From positions 1-6,037 of the forward strand of contig JBGUIY010000053.1 in NCBI GenBank assembly GCA_045113475.1: a stretch of DNA of 6,037 nt, written 5' to 3'. The translations under genes were made by a program, and so were the position numbers. Position 1 is the stretch's first letter, and the number at the start of each line of letters is the position of its first letter. Under the pieces are notes generated by a model. The model did no database searches. It had not been told where the DNA came from and saw only the letters and a program-made list of their open reading frames with translations. Of the stretch, positions 1 through 4,893 are shown piece after piece. The stretch comes from UBA4246 sp045113475 (GTDB lineage: Bacteria; Bacillota; Clostridia; Christensenellales; Aristaeellaceae).

Positions 1-1113
1 CGTGTCGATATACCGCGTCTCGGTCAGCGGGGTCACGGCAAAATCGTTATAATCGGTCTTGGAGGAGATGCGGCAGGGGATGATGCGGAAATCGGTGCCG
101 TGCATTTCGCCCCGGCGGTACTTGAACCGGATCTGGAAGACGTAGGTGAGCATGTCGCTGGGCTTGCCGTTGCCTGAAAAGGAAAAATTGCCGAGGGAAT
201 ACACGATGTATTTGCCGTTGTATTCCTCGATGGGATTGATGCGGTGGCTGTGATGTCCGATCACCAGGTCGGCACCGGCGTCGATGGTGGCGTGAGCCAG
301 TTTCTGCTGGTTGTCGTTGGGATGGTAGTCCAGCTCCGCGCCCCAGTGATAGCTGACGGTCACGATTTCGCAGCCCTGGGAGCGGGCGTTGTCGATGTCG
401 GTCTGCAGGGTCTGGTAGATGCGGTCGTACCCGCCGTTGAAGGTCTGGTAGGCCAGCATGCCGATTTTGACCCCCTTGACCTCGTAGATGCCCAGCTTGG
501 TGGAATTGGCGACCACCACGCCCGCGGACTGCAGGGCGTCCATGGTGCTGGCGTAGCCGTCTTCGCCGAAATCCATGACATGGTTGTTTTCCATGGTCGC
601 CGCCTCGATGGAGTTGTCAGCCAGGGTCTGGGCGTAGGAGGTGGGGGCGAGGAACAGGTATTCGTTGTTGCGCTTGCTGGAGGGGATGGTCACCTGGTCG
701 GCCAGGGTGCCCTCAAAATTGACGATGGTCAGGTCGTCCTGGGACAGGAGGTCCCTGATATTGCGCAGGTAGAAATTGATATCGCCGTTCTGGCGCTTCA
801 GCTCCTTGCCGAAGAGGGAGGCGTCCATATTGCGGTACTTTTTGTAATTCGTGCCGATGGTCAGGTCGCCGGTGGCCGTGACAACGATGGCCATGTTGCC
901 GGTGGGCGGCACGGTTGCCTCAGAGGGGGAAGGGGTATAAAAAGCGATCACCGGCGTCGGGGACGCGGTGGGGCCGGGGGTCAGGACGATGGAGTCCTTA
1001 TGGTCGAAGAAAGAGGCTTCCTCTTCTTCCTCCTCCGCCAGCGCGCAGAAGGCGCAAAGCAGCAGGGATATGGCCAGCGCCAGCAGCGCCGTGAGGGTAA
1101 GTTTTCTGTTCAT
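1..1113 (-). CDS. CapA-family secreted metallophosphatase-like protein (C-terminus cut by window edge)
   Basis: The frame reads without a stop from ATG at 1113 to the left edge, giving 371 residues. Residues 1-26 form a signal peptide (basic MNRK, hydrophobic core, cleavage after ALA), so the protein is exported. An acidic run of six Glu follows, then a Pro/Thr/Ser-rich linker (about 44-71). The CapA (PGA_cap) domain starts near residue 74. Its motifs are all present: ATGD (80-83), NFEG (132-135), ENNHVMDFG (175-183), HWGAE (256-260), GHHSHRINPIE (286-296) and YSLGNF (305-310). These Asp/Asn/His residues build the metal site of the calcineurin-like fold. CapA/PgsA proteins are known from poly-gamma-glutamate capsule synthesis, but many homologues have no assigned role and no capB/capC is visible here. 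The start overlaps the aminotransferase stop (ATGA), with GGGAG 10 nt upstream. Family length suggests only a short C-terminal piece is missing. The family call is secure; the substrate is unknown. Confidence 0.93.
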   Translation of the reverse strand, partial: MNRKLTLTALLALAISLLLCAFCALAEEEEEEASFFDHKDSIVLTPGPTASPTPVIAFYTPSPSEATVPPTGNMAIVVTATGDLTIGTNYKKYRNMDASLFGKELKRQNGDINFYLRNIRDLLSQDDLTIVNFEGTLADQVTIPSSKRNNEYLFLAPTSYAQTLADNSIEAATMENNHVMDFGEDGYASTMDALQSAGVVVANSTKLGIYEVKGVKIGMLAYQTFNGGYDRIYQTLQTDIDNARSQGCEIVTVSYHWGAELDYHPNDNQQKLAHATIDAGADLVIGHHSHRINPIEEYNGKYIVYSLGNFSFSGNGKPSDMLTYVFQIRFKYRRGEMHGTDFRIIPCRISSKTDYNDFAVTPLTETRYIDT

Positions 1114-2300
1114 GTGCCTGTTTCTCCCAAATGCCCGAGGAAACGCTCGATCCGGGCAAATGCTTCATTCAGCTGTTTGAGGCCTGTGGCGTAGCAGCAC
1201 CGGATGTGCCCCTCGCCGGACGGGCCGAAAGCCGTGCCCGGTACGCAGACGACCTTTTCGGTGCGCAGCAGGCGCGTGCAGAAATCCTCGCTGGTCAGGC
1301 CGGTGGCCTGTACCGAGGGAAAGCAGTAAAACGCGCCTTCCGGCACGTGACACGACAGTCCCATATTCCTGAAAGCGTCCACCATCAGCCGCCTGCGCTG
1401 GTCATAGCTCTCACGCATGGTCAGGATGTCCTTGTAGCCGTTTTCACGGCCCACGCGCAGGGCCTCCTCCGCCGCCACCTGGCTCTGTCGCGGCGCGCAC
1501 ATGATGGTGTACTGGTGGATCTTGTTCATCTGCGCGGTCAATGCGTCCGGCGCGCAGGCATAGCCCAGGCGCCAGCCCGTCATGGCGAAGGACTTGGAAA
1601 AACCGTTGATCAGCACCGTCCGCTCCCTGAGGCCGGGCAGGGACGCGATGGAGACGTGCTCCGCGCCGTCGTAGGTCAGTTCGGCATAGATCTCGTCCGC
1701 AATGACCAGCAGGTCGTGGCGCTCGATCACGGGTACCAGGGCTTCCAGGTGCTCTCTGCGCATCACCGCGCCGGTGGGGTTGTTGGGATAGGGGAAGATC
1801 AGCGCTTTGGTGCGGGGCGTGATCGCCTTTTCCAGGGACGCAGGGTCGATGCGGAAGCCGTTTTCAGCGCGGGTGGTCAGGGCCACGGGCGTACCTCCCG
1901 CAAAGGTGACGCAGGGCGCGTAGCTCACATAACCGGGATCCGGTACCAGCACCTCGTCGCCGGGCTCCACGGTGGCGCGGAGCGCCAGGTCGATGGCTTC
2001 GCTGGCTCCGACAGTGACCACGATCTCCTTTTCGGGATCATAAACGACGCCGAACCGGCGGGCCAGATAAGCCGCGATCTCTTTCCGCAGGGAAAGCAGG
2101 CCGCGGTTGGGGGTGTACTGGGTCTCTCCTGAGAGCAGGGAATCCATGGCGGCGTTGCGGATATGGTACGGCGTCACAAAGTCCGGCTCGCCCACGCCCA
2201 GGGAAATCGCGCCCTTCATCGTACCCGCAATATCAAAGAAACGCCTGATACCGCTGGGCGGTACGGCTGTAACGCGGGGGGAGAGGAAGCGCTCGCTCAT
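1110..2300 (-). CDS. alaT: PLP-dependent class I aminotransferase, AlaT-like (alanine transaminase)
   Basis: A complete 396-residue fold-type I aminotransferase of normal family length, cytosolic and expected to be a dimer. Visible landmarks in order are GVGEPDF (35-41), the phosphate loop GASEA (98-102), the ring-stacking region GYVSY (123-127) and NNPTG (173-177). ADEIY (201-205) follows, with Asp202 for the pyridine nitrogen, then SKSFAMTGWRLGY (235-247), with Lys236 as the PLP Schiff-base lysine and Arg244 for phosphate. Arg367 in GHIRCC should bind the substrate alpha-carboxylate. The AlaR-like regulator just upstream matches the B. subtilis alaR-alaT order, so alanine + 2-oxoglutarate to pyruvate + glutamate is the best guess. 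Related subgroups acting on aspartate, aromatic amino acids or N-acetyl-diaminopimelate (PatA) cannot be excluded. The ATG overlaps the alaR stop by ATGA and lacks a good Shine-Dalgarno sequence, so translation probably depends on reinitiation. Enzyme class is certain; substrate is inferred. Confidence 0.9.
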   Translation of the reverse strand: MSERFLSPRVTAVPPSGIRRFFDIAGTMKGAISLGVGEPDFVTPYHIRNAAMDSLLSGETQYTPNRGLLSLRKEIAAYLARRFGVVYDPEKEIVVTVGASEAIDLALRATVEPGDEVLVPDPGYVSYAPCVTFAGGTPVALTTRAENGFRIDPASLEKAITPRTKALIFPYPNNPTGAVMRREHLEALVPVIERHDLLVIADEIYAELTYDGAEHVSIASLPGLRERTVLINGFSKSFAMTGWRLGYACAPDALTAQMNKIHQYTIMCAPRQSQVAAEEALRVGRENGYKDILTMRESYDQRRRLMVDAFRNMGLSCHVPEGAFYCFPSVQATGLTSEDFCTRLLRTEKVVCVPGTAFGPSGEGHIRCCYATGLKQLNEAFARIERFLGHLGETGT

Positions 2301-2788
2301 GGACTCACGACCAATCTGTCATCCTTGGCCAAGCCCTCAAAGATCACACCGTCCTGCTTATAGCGCTTGAGCACAAAGCTGGTGGAGGTGCCTGTAACGG
2401 TGTCCAATACGCTCAGCTTTTCGCTGACGAAAGCGGCAAGCTCCTTCAGAGTGGGGGCTTCAACGAGCACGATGAGGTCGTAGCCGCCGCTCATCAGATA
2501 GACGGATTTCACCTCGTCGAAACGGTAAATGCGGCTGGCGACGGCATCGAAGCCCATGTCCCGCTGAGGGGTCACGCGGACCTCGATCATCGCTTCCACG
2601 CGGTTGGTATTCAGCTTGTCCCAGTTGATTACCGGGCGGTAGCGCAGGATGGTGCCGTCCTCTTCCATTTCCTCAATGGCGGCGGCAGTTTCTTCGATGG
2701 TGACGCCCAGCATGACCGCCAGCTTTTCGAGTGGGATGCGGCAGTCCTCCTGGAGAATATTGAGCAGTCTTTGCTTGAGATCGTTCAT
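2297..2788 (-). CDS. alaR: Lrp/AsnC-family transcriptional regulator, AlaR-like
   Basis: A 163-residue Lrp/AsnC (feast/famine) regulator of typical length. Residues 1-50 form the winged helix-turn-helix (LKQRLLNILQEDCRIPLEKL, then GVTIEETAAAIEEMEEDG). Residues 64-140 form the RAM/ActR ligand-binding domain, including VTPQRDMGF (72-80), the RIYRF-EVKSVYLMSGGYDL stretch (86-105) and FVSEKLSVLDTV (120-131). That stretch and the VLKRYKQDGVIFE tail closely resemble, from memory, YugG/AlaR of B. subtilis, whose gene precedes alaT as here. The expected role is sensing an amino acid, probably alanine, and controlling its own operon with the aminotransferase. ATG at 2788 is preferred (AGGAG with 10-nt spacing). 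A TTG at 2794 would add Met-Glu but sits only 4 nt from the same site. It begins 25 nt after the gntR stop and overlaps alaT by 4 nt. The family is certain; the orthology is likely. Confidence 0.92.
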   Translation of the reverse strand: MNDLKQRLLNILQEDCRIPLEKLAVMLGVTIEETAAAIEEMEEDGTILRYRPVINWDKLNTNRVEAMIEVRVTPQRDMGFDAVASRIYRFDEVKSVYLMSGGYDLIVLVEAPTLKELAAFVSEKLSVLDTVTGTSTSFVLKRYKQDGVIFEGLAKDDRLVVSP

Positions 2789-2798
2789 TTCCAATTGT

Positions 2799-2803
2799 CT
2801 CCT
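2799..2803 (-). promoter_or_regulatory. Ribosome binding site of alaR
   Basis: AGGAG on the minus strand lies 10 nt before ATG at 2788 and 4 nt before the alternative TTG at 2794. The ATG is favoured by codon and spacing, though 10 nt is slightly long. The site overlaps a small inverted repeat, CCTG-ATA-CAGG (2811-2801), whose second arm includes most of the AGGAG. Confidence 0.6.
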
Positions 2804-2813
2804 GTATCAGGGA

Positions 2814-3491
2814 TCAGAATTCGCGGTTTTTCAGCGCGGAAAGGCAGGACTCTTTGCTGTCCTCCAGGTGGCGCTGCATAAGCGCCATCAGGGATTCGAG
2901 GTCGCGCTCCTTCAGCATGCGCACCATTTCGTGATGCTCGTCATGGGCGGCGCGGCGGTGCTGCAGGCTCTGGATCGCCACCGCGGAGAAGCGGATGATG
3001 TACTCCTCCTGCCCGTCGATCACGTTCAGGATGCGCTTCTTGTCTGAAATATGCTCCAGCGTGTCGTGGAACTGGCGGTTATAAATGGCGAGGGTCTCGC
3101 AGTCGTTCTGCTCGAGGGCTTCGTCCATCACCTTCAGGATGGCGTCCAGGCGCTCGATGTCCTCATCCGTCACCCGCTGCACCACGGAGGGGAGCAGGAG
3201 CATCATCATGGAGTTGCGGATGGTAAAGATCTCTTCGATGTCGCTCAGGGTGAAGGCACATACGATCACGCCGCGGCGCAGTTCATAATGCACCAGGCCG
3301 TCCAGCTCCAGCTTGCGCAGGGCTTCCCTGAGGGGAGTGCGGCTGATGTGCAGTTTGTTCGCGTACACCGTTTCCACGATCCTCGAACCGGGCGTCAGTT
3401 CGCCGGTGATGATCGAGTGCTTGAGGCTCTCGTACGCAATGTCTCTGATCGGCTTGTTTTCCGAATCAATGTCTCTCATGGCTACCGTCAT
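2814..3491 (-). CDS. GntR-family transcriptional regulator, FadR/FCD subfamily
   Basis: A 225-residue DNA-binding regulator. Residues 13-78 make the GntR winged helix (RDIAYESLKHSIITGEL, PGSRI, then the recognition helix SRTPLREALRKLELDGLV at 50-67). Residues 79-220 are the all-helical FCD sensor domain. Its metal/ligand site appears intact: Asn138 and His142 (NRQFH), His186 (EHHEM) and His208 (QRHLE); the first position is more often Asp in the family. FCD regulators usually bind small carboxylic acids, and the ligand here cannot be read from sequence. The frame stays open upstream to 3620, but ATG at 3491 is the start: it has GGAGGG 7 nt upstream, while the earlier in-frame ATG at 3506 overlaps that site and positions before about 3523 lie at or upstream of the promoter. 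It is the first gene of its operon, 25 nt before alaR, and may regulate itself. Confidence 0.92.
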   Translation of the reverse strand: MTVAMRDIDSENKPIRDIAYESLKHSIITGELTPGSRIVETVYANKLHISRTPLREALRKLELDGLVHYELRRGVIVCAFTLSDIEEIFTIRNSMMMLLLPSVVQRVTDEDIERLDAILKVMDEALEQNDCETLAIYNRQFHDTLEHISDKKRILNVIDGQEEYIIRFSAVAIQSLQHRRAAHDEHHEMVRMLKERDLESLMALMQRHLEDSKESCLSALKNREF

Positions 3492-3498
3492 TGGCTGT

Positions 3499-3504
3499 CC
3501 CTCC
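3499..3504 (-). promoter_or_regulatory. Ribosome binding site that fixes the gntR start
   Basis: GGAGGG on the minus strand ends 7 nt before ATG at 3491. It overlaps the earlier in-frame ATG at 3506-3504, which therefore cannot use it. It is the strongest Shine-Dalgarno sequence in the window and decides for the 225-residue form of the regulator. Confidence 0.8.
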
Positions 3505-3508
3505 ATTT

Positions 3509-3519
3509 TTCCGGCGGAA
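3509..3519. promoter_or_regulatory. Perfect 11-bp palindrome in the gntR leader, candidate operator
   Basis: TTCCG-G-CGGAA (plus strand) has two perfect 5-bp arms around one central base. It lies just downstream of the predicted transcription start and just upstream of the gntR ribosome binding site. A one-base loop makes an RNA hairpin unlikely, while a dimeric GntR-type regulator could bind such a site. It could also be chance; no second copy was noticed near the promoter. Confidence 0.3.
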
Positions 3520-3528
3520 TACGCGACC

Positions 3529-3557
3529 AGTTTATCGAAAAATGCTTCATGTGTCAA
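3529..3557 (-). promoter_or_regulatory. Sigma-A type promoter for the gntR-alaR-alaT-capA unit
   Basis: On the minus strand a perfect -35 box TTGACA (3557-3552) is followed, after exactly 17 bp, by TAAACT (3534-3529), which matches four of six bases of the -10 consensus. The predicted transcription start is near 3522, giving a leader of about 30 nt before the gntR ATG at 3491. It lies in the only real intergenic gap of the window and points at the regulator operon. No other promoter of this quality was noticed in the short gaps. Confidence 0.78.
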
Positions 3558-3585
3558 GGGAACTTGTAAAATCGGTACGGGGTTT

Positions 3586-4884
3586 TCAGGGCTCGACGGA
3601 CCCGCCGGCGACGGAGACATTCCTGAGCCGTGTGACCGTCGGGATCAGGAAATGGTCGTACTGGCTGGTCTCCCGGGAAAAGCGGATGCTGCCGGTCAGC
3701 TCAGCCATATTGCCGGAGACCGAACCGCCGGAAACGATCGTCACCTGGTCACCCTGATGCAGATAGCCCAAACGGATCTCGCCGGCCAGGTCGCCGCTCA
3801 CCGGGTCGATCTGGAAGGCGGAGAACTCCACGACCTCCAGGTAATCGCCCTCCAGCAGCGCCTTAGCGCCGGCATTGCCGCCTTCGACCTCGAAATTGCC
3901 GGGGGTGAAGGAATCTTCGAGCTTCAGATACTGTGCGAACTGGCGGGCCCCGAAAAAGGCCTGGGGCACGTTGCCCTTCATCAGCACCATATCCCGGGTC
4001 CAGGCGCCTTCGGCGTCAAAACGGCAGTTGCGGGAGGAGTTGGGCAGGGCCGTGCGGGCGCGCAGGGTCACCTTGTCGCCTTCGCCCTCTGCGATCGGGG
4101 TGCCGATCTCCCAGTCTGAATACCCGCGGTATTTGAACATGGCGTTCAGGTGGGCCAGATACCAGTCATAAACCTCGATGGCGGCTTCGGTAGACAGTAC
4201 CAGGTCCATGCTGCCGACGGGCGGCGTGGGCTGGGCGATCAGCTTGTCCTGCCCGTAGCGCATCGCCTTGCGCAGCCGAGCCTGGAGCCCCGGGGCGTCG
4301 CAGGCGCCGGAATGGAACATCCGGTACAGCTCGATCTCGTGGGCCTGATCCCGGGCGTTGACGATGATCTCCGCCATGGAGACGGGATAGGTGTCCGTTA
4401 CGTCCAGGCCTTCGCTGTTCATAATGCGCTTGGTGACCCTGGTCACGAAGATCTCGGAGGAGTTCAGGTAAGCGGTTTCGTCCTGGGGGAGATGGATGAC
4501 CGCGTTCAGAAAGTCGGCGGATACCTTCTCCACCTCGGGGCAGGGCTCCGCTTTGGCAGGGGCCTGCTTTGACGGCCGGTTCAGCGTCCAGCCGGGATTC
4601 ATGGCGTAGCGGGACGCGTCCAGCAGCGACCGGACGGCTTCCGCCATTTCGGCTTCGTCCGCAGTGGGAGCGATTTCGCCCTCCGCGTTGCCCAGCTGGC
4701 CGTCGGACCCCTGGGAATACACGCGCAACTGCACGTGGTTGACCTCGCGCACGCGGTGCTGGTCCAGCTTATCGCCGATCAGGTAAAACTCCCAGCCGGT
4801 TTCCGCCTTGTCCGTCAGTTCCCACGCGGCGGCGCCGCTTTTTTTCAGTGCCTTGGTCAGTATATCGATTCTTTCCTGCTTCAT
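3586..4884 (-). CDS. tldE: TldE/PmbA-family subunit of TldD/TldE protease (no metal motif)
   Basis: A complete 432-residue member of the TldD/PmbA (U62) family, close to the usual length. The N-terminal half (about 1-200) corresponds to the family's mixed alpha/beta domain. The C-terminal half carries the beta-rich domain with the SGNM motif (390-393) and a conserved-type ending, GSIRFS then LRNVSVAGG (398-428). It has no HExxxH motif and no metal-ligand Cys, which identifies it as the TldE-type partner that shapes the active chamber while TldD supplies the zinc. In E. coli the heterodimer degrades small unfolded peptides and matures microcin B17. ATG at 4884 follows the tldD stop by 9 nt. 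Its GAGG site (4895-4892, spacing 7) overlaps that stop codon, so the pair is probably translated together in balanced amounts. No terminator is visible after the stop at 3586. Family call is firm; the natural substrate is unknown. Confidence 0.92.
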   Translation of the reverse strand: MKQERIDILTKALKKSGAAAWELTDKAETGWEFYLIGDKLDQHRVREVNHVQLRVYSQGSDGQLGNAEGEIAPTADEAEMAEAVRSLLDASRYAMNPGWTLNRPSKQAPAKAEPCPEVEKVSADFLNAVIHLPQDETAYLNSSEIFVTRVTKRIMNSEGLDVTDTYPVSMAEIIVNARDQAHEIELYRMFHSGACDAPGLQARLRKAMRYGQDKLIAQPTPPVGSMDLVLSTEAAIEVYDWYLAHLNAMFKYRGYSDWEIGTPIAEGEGDKVTLRARTALPNSSRNCRFDAEGAWTRDMVLMKGNVPQAFFGARQFAQYLKLEDSFTPGNFEVEGGNAGAKALLEGDYLEVVEFSAFQIDPVSGDLAGEIRLGYLHQGDQVTIVSGGSVSGNMAELTGSIRFSRETSQYDHFLIPTVTRLRNVSVAGGSVEP

Positions 4885-4893
4885 GCTGCTACC

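Noticed and set aside
244..1194. Long plus-strand open frame of 316 codons opposite capA
   Set aside because: It is a G+C-driven shadow of the capA frame, with a Val/Gly/Ala-rich translation lacking any domain. The minus-strand frame has a signal peptide and all CapA motifs.
1131..2132. Plus-strand open frame of 333 codons opposite the aminotransferase
   Set aside because: The minus strand carries a complete aminotransferase with every catalytic residue. The plus-strand translation has no recognisable family and no plausible ribosome binding site was noticed.
3504..3506. Upstream in-frame ATG as gntR start (protein beginning MEGQPM)
   Set aside because: It overlaps the GGAGGG site that serves ATG 3491 and has no good ribosome binding site of its own.
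3488..3550. A 20-codon minus-strand frame (MKHFSINWS...) ending in an ATGA overlap with the gntR start, like a leader peptide
   Set aside because: Its ATG lies between the -35 and -10 boxes, upstream of the predicted transcription start, and has no ribosome binding site. It would only be expressed by read-through from tldE.
3558..3605. Possible terminator after tldE
   Set aside because: Only a weak GGGU/GCCC stem around the stop codon can be drawn, and no U-run follows. Read-through into gntR remains possible.
3313..4119. Plus-strand open frame of 268 codons crossing gntR, the promoter gap and tldE
   Set aside because: It runs antisense across two well-supported genes and their promoter, with no domain in its translation. 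It looks like a chance open frame.
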